Source: an uncultured Sphingomonadaceae bacterium (GTDB lineage: Bacteria; Pseudomonadota; Alphaproteobacteria; Sphingomonadales; Sphingomonadaceae). From it: a DNA stretch of 64,000 bases. The stretch is taken from the NCBI GenBank assembly GCA_937996655.1, contig CALKUK010000014.1, forward strand, positions 479,687 to 543,686, in the 5' to 3' direction. Below are positions 24,510 to 33,129 of the stretch, piece by piece. Every line of letters begins with the position of its first letter. Positions within the stretch are counted from its first letter, which is position 1. The translations under genes were made by a program, and so were the position numbers. Below the pieces are notes generated by a model that was not told where the DNA came from, made no database searches, and was given only the letters and a program-made list of their open reading frames with translations.

Positions 24510-24848
24510 ATGCGTATTGCGGGTAGATTGGCGTTGCAAACGCCATCAGGGATAGGCGCTGTGCCCGGGGACGGGTCCCGCCTGAAATCCGACATTCTCA
24601 GCTTTCACGGATGCGACATTGTCGTGTCTGGCATTTCCGAATCCAGCTTTGAAGCCAAGCTCAACATTCCGTTGGAAATGGGGGCGTTGGTCCGCCTGCG
24701 CCTGCCCGGCGCGGGGGCGATGCTGGCCAAGGTCGCGTCCTGCCAAAATGGCCTGCTCAAGGCAGATTTCGTCAATCCCGTGAGCACAGCGCGTTTGGGT
24801 AAAACGCTCGGTATGTCGCGTCTGGCACCGCAACCCGCCTTCGCCTGA
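24510..24848 (+). CDS. PilZ-domain-like protein with degenerate c-di-GMP motif
   Basis: A 112-residue protein whose beta-barrel pattern (DIVVSGISESSFEAKLNIPLEMGALVRLRLPG..AMLAKVASC..GLLKADFV) fits a PilZ domain. Canonical c-di-GMP binders have RxxxR followed by (D/N)xSxxG; here the second motif reads GISESS and no clear RxxxR precedes it, so ligand binding is doubtful. It may be a structural or protein-binding PilZ. The gene stands alone with a good terminator at 24871. The ATG start follows an interval of 224 bases. Confidence 0.6.
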   Translation: MRIAGRLALQTPSGIGAVPGDGSRLKSDILSFHGCDIVVSGISESSFEAKLNIPLEMGALVRLRLPGAGAMLAKVASCQNGLLKADFVNPVSTARLGKTLGMSRLAPQPAFA

Positions 24849-24870
24849 ATCGTCTGACAAGGTCTGATGG

Positions 24871-24898
24871 AAAGGCTGCCGTTTCGGCGGCCTTTTTC
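24871..24898 (+). terminator. Rho-independent terminator after the PilZ-like gene
   Basis: AAAGGCTGCCG TTTC GGCGGCCTTTTT: an 8-bp GC-rich stem (one G-T pair) with a TTTC loop and a following T-run, 22 bases after the PilZ-like stop. Confidence 0.85.
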
Positions 24899-24925
24899 AT
24901 GCGCGCAAGAAGCTGCACCGCAATG

Positions 24926-24963
24926 AAAAGGGGCGGACGAAGTTTCCTTCGCCCGCCCCTTTA
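24926..24963 (-). terminator. Bidirectional terminator between PilZ-like and protease genes
   Basis: AAAAGGGGCGGACGAAG (24926-24942) pairs with CTTCGCCCGCCCCTTT (24948-24963) with a single bulge, loop TTTC. On the minus strand it follows the protease stop by 17 bases and ends in TTTT. Confidence 0.85.
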
Positions 24964-24980
24964 TCTCAGTGGATCAGACC

Positions 24981-26150
24981 TTAGGCAGCCTGAGCAGTCA
25001 GCGTCTTCCGGCTGCGACGGACAGCACCGCCGACCATGCCAAAGCCTGCGAGCATCATCGCCCAGCTGGCGGGCTCCGGAACTGAGCCCAAAGCCGATGC
25101 GAGGAAGTCGCCGTGGATCCACACCGGCACGAAGCCGTTGAATTCACCAAAGCTGCTGTTCAACTTGCCATCGACGTCACCGAAGCTCTGGCCGAAGGAC
25201 AGGCCGTAAGAGGTGACCGAAGCGATCTTCCCATTCACGAATTCAGGACCACCAGAGTCGCCACCGGCAACGCTGACTTCACCAAAGCCGAGGCCAGTGT
25301 CGCAATATTTGGCCCCACCCAAGCCGAAGGCGGCGGCCAGAAGGCAGGAGGCATTGTTGCCAGCCAGACCGTTGTCAAAATCTGACAGGTAGGAATAGCC
25401 AATGCTGGCGGTGCCGAAGAAGTTTTCGCCGGTGCCCGGGTCAACATCGGTGAAGAACCCACCAAAGTCTGCATCGCCCAGACGGAAGTCATAGGTGTTG
25501 AAGCCCTGACGCAAGCGACCGGCACCGGTGTTGGCCGGGGTCGACCCAACCGAACCGCCGAAGAGCGACCGCAGGCCATAGCCTGCGACATTAAAGTCCA
25601 AGCCGGTGAGGTCGGATTCCGTTGCGAGGCTGTATTGCGTCGCAAAGGCAGGCGCGAAATCCTTCAGCGTCAATACCGCGATGTCGTTCTGGTCAATGAC
25701 TTCACCGGTATAACCGGCGTTCACATTGTAGCTGGCGACGTCAATCGTCGTTGCGCCAACGTTGTAGAACTGATCCTGGTTCGGACCGCCATAGAAATAG
25801 GCCGTCGTCTTGATCGGATTGGCCGTACCAGCACCATCGCTGACGCAGTGGGCTGCCGTCAAAATCTGGCGACCACCGTTCATGAGGCTGCCGGAGCAAA
25901 TGAAGATGCCGTCAGTGCGCTGCATGATGAGTGCAACAACACCGTTCTTCTGCGGACGATCCGCGAGATAGGCAGCGCTGCCGCCGCCCGCGATGGTTGC
26001 CGTTGAACCAACGCCGACGATACGGCTTTCGGCCTGCCAGGTAACGCCATTGGATGTGCCGGAAGCTGTCTTCTGAGCCATCGCCGTCTGCGGCAGGGCC
26101 AAGGCGGCGCCTGCCGTGAGGGCAAGCATAAACTGAGTCTTGGGTCGCAT
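24981..26150 (-). CDS. Secreted trypsin-like serine protease with PEPxxWA-CTERM tail
   Basis: A 389-residue secreted protease. Signal peptide at 1-25 (cleavage after AMA). Chymotrypsin-fold catalytic triad: His101 in LTAAHCV, Asp156 in NDIAVL, Ser299 in GGDSGGPEF. Residues 357-389 are a PEP-CTERM sorting tail: VPEPASWAMML, a hydrophobic helix and a basic end RRSRK. In the Sphingomonadales form (PEPxxWA) this tail is the recognition signal for an exosortase, which would cleave and process the protein during export. No exosortase gene is in the window. Physiological substrate unknown. It has its own terminator and appears monocistronic. Confidence 0.9.
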   Translation of the reverse strand: MRPKTQFMLALTAGAALALPQTAMAQKTASGTSNGVTWQAESRIVGVGSTATIAGGGSAAYLADRPQKNGVVALIMQRTDGIFICSGSLMNGGRQILTAAHCVSDGAGTANPIKTTAYFYGGPNQDQFYNVGATTIDVASYNVNAGYTGEVIDQNDIAVLTLKDFAPAFATQYSLATESDLTGLDFNVAGYGLRSLFGGSVGSTPANTGAGRLRQGFNTYDFRLGDADFGGFFTDVDPGTGENFFGTASIGYSYLSDFDNGLAGNNASCLLAAAFGLGGAKYCDTGLGFGEVSVAGGDSGGPEFVNGKIASVTSYGLSFGQSFGDVDGKLNSSFGEFNGFVPVWIHGDFLASALGSVPEPASWAMMLAGFGMVGGAVRRSRKTLTAQAA

Positions 26151-26293
26151 GTTCTTCCCCTGATTTAGGTCTGTCCCGCCAGATCCGCCTATCCCCGCGA
26201 ATCCAAAGGATTGATGCCAGATTAAATCAGGTTAATGTTCCGTCAATGCCAAAATGGCATCATTCAGTCCCATTTTGGGTCATATGAAACGGC

Positions 26294-26947
26294 TCAGCGC
26301 CGCGCGTCTCCCAAGCGTTTGGCGGTCGCATATCCGGTGAGCGCAAAGCCCGCACCCCACAGCCATCCGGCCACAACATCGCTGGGCCAATGCACGCCGA
26401 GGAGTAAGCGGGAGAGGCCAACCGCCGCCGCACCGATCAGCGCGAATGTCAGCCATAGGCCGCGGTTGCGCCCCGGCAGTAGCAGCGCGCACAGCAAAAG
26501 GATGGCGGTGGCATTGGTGGCATGGCCGCTGGGGAAGGAGAGATTGCTGAATGTGTCGAGATGCGGAACGATCTCCGGCCGGGCACGTGCGAAAATCTGT
26601 TTCAATATGCTGGAGGTCGCCCCGCCCAGGGAGGGGAAGATGATCATGACAAGCGCGGCACGCACGCGCTGCTTCCACAACAGCCAGCCACCGGCCGCAA
26701 TCATGAGGATAGACCGCTGAGCGGCATCCCCCATCCAGGTGATCCCCTGGAACACGGAGATGAGCCAATTGGGGGAACTGCCATCGCGCAGGGCGATGGC
26801 GCGCAACGCATCAGCCTCCACAGGGCCGCCGATCTTGAACCACACCACGCCCAGCCCGATCAGAAGCGCTGCGGCCATCAGGGCGAGGCCGGGAAATAAG
26901 GATGTTGAAAAAGCGCGCCCGCGCTGCGCCCCCCCGCTTTTCGTCAT
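26294..26947 (-). CDS. PAP2-family membrane phosphatase
   Basis: A 217-residue integral membrane phosphatase (type 2 phosphatidic acid phosphatase superfamily). All three active-site motifs are present: K116 with R123-P124 (KQIFARARP), P139-S140-G141-H142, and S179-R180 with H186 and D190 (SRLLLGVHWPSD). About five hydrophobic segments are visible. Possible substrates include undecaprenyl pyrophosphate and phosphatidic or phosphatidylglycerol phosphates; the sequence does not decide. Its ATG overlaps the stop of the amidohydrolase gene (ATGA), so it is translated from the same message. Confidence 0.88.
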   Translation of the reverse strand: MTKSGGAQRGRAFSTSLFPGLALMAAALLIGLGVVWFKIGGPVEADALRAIALRDGSSPNWLISVFQGITWMGDAAQRSILMIAAGGWLLWKQRVRAALVMIIFPSLGGATSSILKQIFARARPEIVPHLDTFSNLSFPSGHATNATAILLLCALLLPGRNRGLWLTFALIGAAAVGLSRLLLGVHWPSDVVAGWLWGAGFALTGYATAKRLGDARR

Positions 26948-28239
26948 TGCGCGCCTTTGATGAGGTCGCCGCCCTTGATGACAACGTCGACGCTTTCCAG
27001 TTCCCGCACATCGGTCAGCGGATCACCATCAACGGCGATCATGTCGGCATAGCGGCCGACGGCAATTGCGCCGACATCCTTTTCCCGGCCCAGTGCCTCG
27101 GCGGCGTTGCGCGTGGCGGCCTGAATGGCCTCCATCGGCGTCATCCCATATTGGACCATGATCTTGAACTGGCCGCCGACAAGGCCATGCGGCATCACGC
27201 CCGCATCTGAGCCGAAGACCATGCGGACGCCGGCCTTGAAGGCTTTGCGGAAATTGTCGCGCTGGATCTGTCCGATTTCACGGTCCTTGCGGAGGTTGTC
27301 GTCCAGCACGCCGTTCTTCTTGCCTTCGGCCTGTGTGTAGTCGGTGTTGTAGATATCCATCGAAAACCAGACGGGCTGCTTTCGCGCAACGGCCAGCTTG
27401 ATGCCTTCATCGTCAACAAGGCTGGCATGCTCGATCGTGTCGATGCCTGCCCTGATCGCCGCTTTGATGCCGGAGGCGCCATGGGCGTGGGAAGCGACAC
27501 GCAGGCCCCACATATGCGCTTCATCAGCGATGGCGCGCAGTTCACTTTCAGACAGCTGCTGCTGGCCGGGTTCAGTATTGTGAGAGAAGACCCCGCCGGT
27601 TGCGCACACCTTGATCACTTCCGCGCCATATTTGCGCTGACGGCGGACCTGATAGCGCAGGCCTTCCTCGCCATCGGCCACGCCTTCGACGGGCTTTTCA
27701 AGGCTGGGCGGCAGGAAGGTGGAATCGCAATGCCCACCGGTGGAGCCGATGGCATAGCCTGCCGGTACAATGCGCGGGCCTGTGGCATAGCCTTCTTCAA
27801 TAGCTTGCTTGAGGCCAATATCGTTGCGGTTCGCAGAGCCGACATTGCGCACCGTCGTGAAACCGGCGTTGAGCATGTCCTTCGCATTCTTGACCGCGAT
27901 CATCGACCAGAAGCTGTCGGTATATTGCAGGCCGTTATAGCCGCCCACTTCGGCGAGACCGTCCAGATGGACGTGCATATCGATCAGCCCCGGCAGCAAC
28001 GTTTTATTGCCCAGATCGATAACCTTTGCGTTGGCCGACAGCTTAACGGTCCGGCTGTCCGCAATCGCAACGATGCGGCCATTCTGTATGGAGACCAGAG
28101 GATAATCGATGACCTTACCGGCCAGCACATCGACCATATGCGCAGCGGCCACATAGGTGACCGGCGCATCTTGCGCTTGGACGGCAAGAGGGGCGGTAAG
28201 GGCGGCTGCCGCGATAAGCGAATAAAGAGCTGTTTTCAT
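26944..28239 (-). CDS. Secreted metal-dependent amidohydrolase
   Basis: A 431-residue periplasmic amidohydrolase (imidazolonepropionase/prolidase-like group). Signal peptide MKTALYSLIAAAALTAPLAVQA, metal motif IDMHVHLDG, later VASHAHG and IEHASLVDDEG with further metal ligands, and the FGSDAGVMPHG motif with the catalytic Asp. Such secreted members often cleave Xaa-Pro or N-acyl amino acid bonds. I chose the ATG at 28239 over an in-frame TTG two codons earlier because the signal peptide begins here. The gene overlaps the PAP2 gene by 4 bases and starts 40 bases after the sulfotransferase-like stop, within a long minus-strand run. Confidence 0.85.
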   Translation of the reverse strand: MKTALYSLIAAAALTAPLAVQAQDAPVTYVAAAHMVDVLAGKVIDYPLVSIQNGRIVAIADSRTVKLSANAKVIDLGNKTLLPGLIDMHVHLDGLAEVGGYNGLQYTDSFWSMIAVKNAKDMLNAGFTTVRNVGSANRNDIGLKQAIEEGYATGPRIVPAGYAIGSTGGHCDSTFLPPSLEKPVEGVADGEEGLRYQVRRQRKYGAEVIKVCATGGVFSHNTEPGQQQLSESELRAIADEAHMWGLRVASHAHGASGIKAAIRAGIDTIEHASLVDDEGIKLAVARKQPVWFSMDIYNTDYTQAEGKKNGVLDDNLRKDREIGQIQRDNFRKAFKAGVRMVFGSDAGVMPHGLVGGQFKIMVQYGMTPMEAIQAATRNAAEALGREKDVGAIAVGRYADMIAVDGDPLTDVRELESVDVVIKGGDLIKGAQ

Positions 28240-28278
28240 GACCAATTGCTGACAGGCAGCGAGGCGATTGGCAAGGGG

Positions 28279-29013
28279 TCAGACGCCGAAGCGGATGAGC
28301 GCTTCATAACTTGCCCGACAGTCATCGGCGATGCGCTGCTGATCGTCGGTCAGCACCGATGGCGCAGTCGGCGGGCCGAAGCTGTCGCTGTTCCAGACGG
28401 CATTATACCAGTGCGATGCCCAGATGCCATCGGCGGGGTGAGGCCCCTTGGGCCAGCGCAGCATTGCGGGATCCCAGTCGATCCCGATGGCGGTGCACAG
28501 CGCGCGGAGCTTGACTTCGGGATCGGCCAGCAGCCGGTTGCTGTCGACCACGGGCGCAGGCCGTCCCAGCTGCTGTGAGACGCGGTCGTGATCGTCCACC
28601 AGCCGGGCAAAGCCGAGTTGGGCGGCGTCCTTCAGCTCGTTCTTCTGCGCATAGCTCGCAACCATCAGCTCAGGGTCGCGGATCAGGAAGACGTGGATGT
28701 GGTCAGGAAACTCCTCAATCCCGACCGGCCCCTCCATATGGTGAGACATGTGTTTCTGATACCAGACGGATTTTCCCTCCGGCACGTCCCCGCGCATCGC
28801 GTTGGCCACCGATTGCCAGTCGCAGTCCATGTCGGCCATGATCTCGTCGGCCATGGCGTGCGGCTCTCCGGTCGCTTTCAGATAGGCACCGTAAAAGGGC
28901 TCATCGGTGACGGCTGTGTCGGCCCGCGCGGAGAAGCTGCGCATCATCGCGGTCGAGATGTTGCGCGGCCCCGACCACATCGCAATCCGGACGGGGGCGT
29001 TGCGGCTGGTCAC
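28279..29013 (-). CDS. Sulfotransferase-like P-loop protein linked to the aminotransferase
   Basis: A 244-residue protein with a 5' PAPS-loop-like motif SGPRNISTAMMRSFSAR at residues 14-30 and the downstream HVFLIRDPELMVASY stretch, both typical of the sulfotransferase/P-loop NTPase fold. Its start is a GTG that overlaps the aminotransferase stop by 4 bases (GTGA). In plants, as I recall, proteins named branched-chain-aminotransferase-like carry a domain of this kind fused to a class IV aminotransferase, so the overlap here probably reflects a real functional pair. Substrate and even the activity are not established. Confidence 0.7.
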   Translation of the reverse strand: MTSRNAPVRIAMWSGPRNISTAMMRSFSARADTAVTDEPFYGAYLKATGEPHAMADEIMADMDCDWQSVANAMRGDVPEGKSVWYQKHMSHHMEGPVGIEEFPDHIHVFLIRDPELMVASYAQKNELKDAAQLGFARLVDDHDRVSQQLGRPAPVVDSNRLLADPEVKLRALCTAIGIDWDPAMLRWPKGPHPADGIWASHWYNAVWNSDSFGPPTAPSVLTDDQQRIADDCRASYEALIRFGV

Positions 29014-29930
29014 GGACGCGGATTGGCCTGAATATCGCGCTCGACCAGTTTCTTGTAGAGGCCCTGCAGCCGCTCAACCATCGGCCCGCGCCCTTTGCTG
29101 ATGATGCGCCCGTCAATGGTGTGGGCGGGCACGACGCCTGCAAAAGTGCCGGTCACAAACGCCTCTTCTGCGCCGTAAACTTCGGTCAGCGAGAAGTTCT
29201 TCTCGAACACCGGAATGCCTTCCTCACGGCAGATGCGGATGACATTGCCGCGCGTGATGCCGCCCAAGCAATAGTCGCCGGTGGAGGTCCACACCTCGCC
29301 CTTACGCACGATGAAGAAGTGCGTCGAATTGCAGGTCGCGACAAAGCCGTGCGGGTCCAGCATCAGGCCCTCGTTCGCGCCCGCCTCGGTCGCCTGAATA
29401 CAGGCGGTGATGCAGTTGAGCTTGGAGTGGGAATTGAGCTTGGGATCCTGCACCGCCGGATCGCCGCGCCGGACGTGGACCGTGAAGAGCGTGATGCCCT
29501 TTTCGATTACCTCGACATGCGGTTCCTTATGCTCGGCGATGATGACAATGGTCGCGGGCGACACGACGACACGCGGGTCCTGATAGGGCGTGGAGCGCAC
29601 CCCGCGCGTCACCATCAGCCGAATGTGGCAGGCGTCCATCTGGTTGGCGTCCATGGTCTCATAAAGGCGGCGGACCATCTCTTCGCGCGAGATGCCGATG
29701 TCCATCGCAATGGCCTTGGCGCCCTCCCACAGCCGGTCGAGATGTTCTGCCAGAAACGCCATGCGGCCCTTGTGCACGCGGATGCCTTCCCACACGCCAT
29801 CGCCCAGCATGAAGCCGCTGTCGAACACCGACACCACCGCCTGCGCGCGCGGCGTGAGCACACCGTTGACGTTGATCAGGATGCTCTCGTTACGCGGATC
29901 GGGCGTGAAGTCTTGGGTGCCCTGCGCCAT
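29010..29930 (-). CDS. Class IV aminotransferase (branched-chain/D-amino-acid type)
   Basis: A 306-residue PLP-dependent fold-type IV aminotransferase. PLP Lys170 lies in LNSHSKLNCI and Glu187 in GANEGLML; MLGDGVWEGI at 41-50 and the phosphate-binding region GGITRGNVI later in the protein complete the site. Sequence alone does not separate branched-chain aminotransferase, D-amino-acid aminotransferase and aminodeoxychorismate lyase; the linkage to the sulfotransferase-like gene suggests the BCAT-like subgroup. The ATG overlaps the lpdA stop by one base and the stop overlaps the next start, so the four genes from lpdA on are tightly coupled. Confidence 0.82.
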   Translation of the reverse strand: MAQGTQDFTPDPRNESILINVNGVLTPRAQAVVSVFDSGFMLGDGVWEGIRVHKGRMAFLAEHLDRLWEGAKAIAMDIGISREEMVRRLYETMDANQMDACHIRLMVTRGVRSTPYQDPRVVVSPATIVIIAEHKEPHVEVIEKGITLFTVHVRRGDPAVQDPKLNSHSKLNCITACIQATEAGANEGLMLDPHGFVATCNSTHFFIVRKGEVWTSTGDYCLGGITRGNVIRICREEGIPVFEKNFSLTEVYGAEEAFVTGTFAGVVPAHTIDGRIISKGRGPMVERLQGLYKKLVERDIQANPRP

Positions 29931-31339
29931 TAGAAATGCAGCGCCTTGCCGTAAGCCCCCAACACGCTTTCATGCATCATTTCGCTCAGCGTCGGGTGCG
30001 GGAAGACGGTTTGCATGAAGTCCTGCTCCACCAATTCGGCCTGCTTGCCGATGGTGTAGCCTTGGATCAGTTCCGTGACTTCCGCGCCGATCATGTGCGC
30101 GCCGAGCAGTTCGCCGGTCGCCTCGTCGAACACCGTCTTGATGAAGCCTTCGGCCTCACCCAGCGCGATGGCCTTGCCGTTGCCGATGAAGGGGAACTTG
30201 CCGACGCGGACCTTGTAGCCCGCGTCCTTCGCCTTGGCTTCGGTCAGGCCGACGCTCGCGATCTGCGGGTGGCAATAGGTGCAGCCCGGAATGTTGAGCG
30301 GGTTCATCGCGTGCGGGTGGACGTCCTTGTTGCCCAGCGCCTGCGCGATGGCTTCCGCCGCGATCACGCCTTCATGGCTCGCTTTGTGCGCGAGCCAGGG
30401 CGGTGCTGTGATGTCACCAATTGCCCAGAGGCCGGGCACGTTGGTACGGCACATCGGGTCTGTCTTCAGGAAGCCGCGATCGGTTTCGACCTTCAGCGCT
30501 TCCAGCCCGATATTTTCGGTGTTGGGCACGATGCCGATGGCGACGATGCAGTGGGTGAAGTCCGCCTTGGAAACGTTGCCGTCCTTGGCCTTGATCTCGG
30601 CGGTGACACCGGTCGCGCTTGCCTTCAGACTGTTGACGCCTGCGCAGGTCATGATGGTCATGCCCTGCTTGGTCAGCGCCTTTTCAAGGAAGTCGGAAAC
30701 TTCGGCGTCTTCGACGGGCACGATGCGGTCGAGCATCTCAACGACGGTCACCTCGGCGCCCATATCATTGTAGAAACTCGCAAATTCGATGCCGATCGCG
30801 CCGGAGCCGATGACGAGCAGCTTCTTTGGCATTTCCGGCGGCACCATCGCATGGCGGTACGTCCAGATGCGCTTGCCGTCGGCAGGCGCAAAGGGCAGGT
30901 CGCGCGCCCGCGCGCCGGTGGCGAGGATGATGTGCTTGGCGGTCAGCTCCTCGGTCTTGCCATCTTTTGTGACCGCGAGTTTGTTGGCGGAGAGCAGCTT
31001 GCCCTCGCCCATATGGACGGTGATCTTGTTCTTCTTCATCAGGTGCGTGACGCCCTGATTGAGCTGCTTGGCCACGCCGCGTGAGCGTTTCACCACGGCA
31101 TCGATGTCTGCGCTGATGTTGGCGGCCGTCAGGCCATAGTCGCCAGCATGCTGCATATAGTGGAAGATCTCCGCCGAGCGCAGCAGCGCCTTGGTGGGGA
31201 TGCAGCCCCAGTTGAGGCAGATTCCGCCCAGATTTTCCCGCTCCACAATCGCGGTCTTTAGGCCAAGCTGTGCCGCGCGGATGGCGGCGACATAGCCACC
31301 GGGGCCGGAACCAAGGACGATGAGGTCATAGTCAGACAT
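29930..31339 (-). CDS. lpdA: Dihydrolipoyl dehydrogenase
   Basis: E3 component that re-oxidises dihydrolipoamide of 2-oxoacid dehydrogenase complexes with NAD+. 469 residues, standard length. FAD loop GSGPGGYVAAIRAAQLG, redox disulfide Cys41/Cys46 in GGICLNWGCIPTK, NAD loop GSGAIGIEFASFY and a C-terminal HPTLSEMMHE with the active-site His/Glu pair. Its location after the pyruvate dehydrogenase E2 gene, with only a small thioesterase gene between, suggests that it serves that complex. AAGGA lies 8 bases before the ATG. Confidence 0.95.
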   Translation of the reverse strand: MSDYDLIVLGSGPGGYVAAIRAAQLGLKTAIVERENLGGICLNWGCIPTKALLRSAEIFHYMQHAGDYGLTAANISADIDAVVKRSRGVAKQLNQGVTHLMKKNKITVHMGEGKLLSANKLAVTKDGKTEELTAKHIILATGARARDLPFAPADGKRIWTYRHAMVPPEMPKKLLVIGSGAIGIEFASFYNDMGAEVTVVEMLDRIVPVEDAEVSDFLEKALTKQGMTIMTCAGVNSLKASATGVTAEIKAKDGNVSKADFTHCIVAIGIVPNTENIGLEALKVETDRGFLKTDPMCRTNVPGLWAIGDITAPPWLAHKASHEGVIAAEAIAQALGNKDVHPHAMNPLNIPGCTYCHPQIASVGLTEAKAKDAGYKVRVGKFPFIGNGKAIALGEAEGFIKTVFDEATGELLGAHMIGAEVTELIQGYTIGKQAELVEQDFMQTVFPHPTLSEMMHESVLGAYGKALHF

Positions 31340-31357
31340 GGGGGAGGTCCTTATTTT

Positions 31358-31744
31358 TTATGCGGGCGTGCAGGGGCGCGGGCGATTGGCATCATCCACT
31401 GCAACGAAGGTGAAACGGCCGGTGGCGACGGTTTCGGTAAAACTGCTGTCCCGTTCTCTGCGTTCCGCACGGGCGGAAATCGTCATGGACGTCGTGCCGG
31501 TTTTTTCCATCGCGGTGAAGACGGACAATTCGTCGCCCATCACCGCGCCGGCGGGAAAGCGCATCTCGTCTGCGGCGACAAGAATGGCCCGCCCCTGGCT
31601 GTGACGCGATGCCCGAGACGCAGCGCCGAGGGCCATCTGGCTGATGATCCATCCGCCGAAAGCACCGCCATAGGGGTTCATGTCCGTCGGCATGATTGTG
31701 ACGCGGATATCGGGCGATGCGGAGGACATTGTCGTGTCGGCCAT
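31358..31744 (-). CDS. Acyl-CoA thioesterase, hotdog fold
   Basis: A 128-residue single-hotdog protein: MPTDMNPYGGAFGGWIISQMALGAA is the conserved hotdog helix region with the substrate-site Asn/Asp, and SRAERRERDSSFTETVATGRFTFVAVD supplies the closing strands; it resembles YciA/acyl-CoA thioester hydrolases. It would cleave acyl-CoA to free acid. The ATG at 31744 is preferred, 10 bases after the E2 stop, over an upstream frame that would overlap E2. Its place between the PDH E2 and E3 genes is unusual and may reflect CoA recycling around acetyl-CoA production. Confidence 0.8.
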   Translation of the reverse strand: MADTTMSSASPDIRVTIMPTDMNPYGGAFGGWIISQMALGAASRASRHSQGRAILVAADEMRFPAGAVMGDELSVFTAMEKTGTTSMTISARAERRERDSSFTETVATGRFTFVAVDDANRPRPCTPA

Positions 31745-31754
31745 CAGCCCGCCA

Positions 31755-32996
31755 TCAAGCCACCAGCCCCAGCGGATTTTCGCACAGCTCACGGAACGCC
31801 TTCATCAGCTGAGCCGCGTCCGCTCCATCAATGGCGCGGTGGTCAAAGCTGCCGGTGGCGGACATGACGGTTGCGATCTGCAAGGCGTCATCAATAACGA
31901 AGGGCCGCTTTTCTCCCGCGCCAATCGCCATGATCATGGCTTGGGGCGGGTTGATGACGGCGTCGAACTGCTTGATGCCGTACATGCCCATGTTGGAGAG
32001 GCTGGCGGTGCCGCCCTGATATTCCTGTGGCTGCAACTTGCCGTCCTTCGCGCGGGCGGCGAGATCAGCCATCTCGGTCGAGATCGCGCTGATTGCCTTG
32101 CTGTTCGCATCCGCGATGATCGGGGTGATCAGGCCATTGGGAACGGAGACGGCAACCGAAATATCGGCGCGCTTATATTCGATCAGCGTGTCACCGGCGA
32201 AGCTGACATTGCACTTGGGCACCTGCACCAGCGCAAGGCCCAGCGCCTTGATCAGCATATCGTTGACCGACAGCTTGATGCCACGGCCTTCGAGGCTGGC
32301 ATTAAGCTCAGTGCGCAGTTTGAGCAGCGCATCAAGGCGCACATCGACGGTCAGGTAGATGTGCGGCACCTGCTGCTTGCTCTCGGTCAGGCGGCGCGCG
32401 ATCGTTTTGCGCATGTTGGAGAGCTTCACGACCTCATGCGGGGTTGTGATGTCACCCAGCTGGATAGGGGCCGGGGCCGAGACAACCGGTGCACGCGCCG
32501 CCGGGGCTGCGGCCGACGGCGTCGATCCTTCGACATCCGCCTTCACAATGCGGCCATTGGGGCCCGTGCCGGTGAGACCCGTCAGGTCCACACCACGCTG
32601 TTCCGCAATGCGCTTTGCAAGCGGGGAGGCAATCACGCGGTCACCCTTGGGGGCGAGCGCGGGGGCAGTGGCCAGCGCTGGCGCGGCAACGGGGGCCGGT
32701 GCTGCGGCAGGCTGTGCTGCGGGCGCTGCCGCCTTTGGTGCCGGTGCGGCGTCGTCCTCGCCCTGAATGAGCGCAATCACGGTGCCGACTTTCACGCCAT
32801 CGGTGCCTTCGGCGACAAGAATCTTGCCCACCACGCCTTCGTCCACCGCCTCGAATTCCATCGTGGCTTTGTCGGTTTCAATCTCGGCGAGGATGTCGCC
32901 GGAGGACACTGTGTCGCCTTCTTTCACGAGCCATTTGGCAAGGGTGCCTTCCTCCATCGTCGGGGAAAGGGCAGGCATTTTCAGTTCGATTGACAT
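31755..32996 (-). CDS. pdhC: Pyruvate dehydrogenase complex E2 (dihydrolipoamide acetyltransferase)
   Basis: Transfers acetyl groups from lipoamide to CoA. Single N-terminal lipoyl domain with lipoylated Lys43 in EIETDKATMEFEAVDEG, an Ala/Pro linker at about 82-115, an E1/E3-binding domain (VIASPLAKRIAEQRGVDL) near 120-155 and the catalytic domain ending in FDHRAIDGADAAQ with active-site His and Asp. The motif AKWLVKEGD and the lipoyl sequence are of the alphaproteobacterial pyruvate rather than oxoglutarate type. 413 residues from the ATG at 32996; an in-frame extension upstream is non-coding. E1 genes are not in the window. Divergent from usp. Confidence 0.93.
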   Translation of the reverse strand: MSIELKMPALSPTMEEGTLAKWLVKEGDTVSSGDILAEIETDKATMEFEAVDEGVVGKILVAEGTDGVKVGTVIALIQGEDDAAPAPKAAAPAAQPAAAPAPVAAPALATAPALAPKGDRVIASPLAKRIAEQRGVDLTGLTGTGPNGRIVKADVEGSTPSAAAPAARAPVVSAPAPIQLGDITTPHEVVKLSNMRKTIARRLTESKQQVPHIYLTVDVRLDALLKLRTELNASLEGRGIKLSVNDMLIKALGLALVQVPKCNVSFAGDTLIEYKRADISVAVSVPNGLITPIIADANSKAISAISTEMADLAARAKDGKLQPQEYQGGTASLSNMGMYGIKQFDAVINPPQAMIMAIGAGEKRPFVIDDALQIATVMSATGSFDHRAIDGADAAQLMKAFRELCENPLGLVA

Positions 32997-33063
32997 GTAC
33001 GGGTCTACCTCTGGGAAGGTTTTTTGTGAATTGATCGGCAAATCCCTAGCGTCCGCGCGCGGC

Positions 33064-33089
33064 TTGCGCCAGCCCGAGGAATGGCGCAA
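33064..33089. promoter_or_regulatory. 8-10-8 dyad between pdhC and usp
   Basis: TTGCGCCA (33064-33071), ten-base spacer, TGGCGCAA (33082-33089): a perfect dyad in the divergent promoter interval. The centre-to-centre distance of 18 bases, nearly two helical turns, suits a dimeric repressor. No cognate regulator is nearby. Confidence 0.35.
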
Positions 33090-33129
33090 CTTGCACGCAT
33101 TCGATTTCAAAGAGGAGAGGTCGCGCCCC

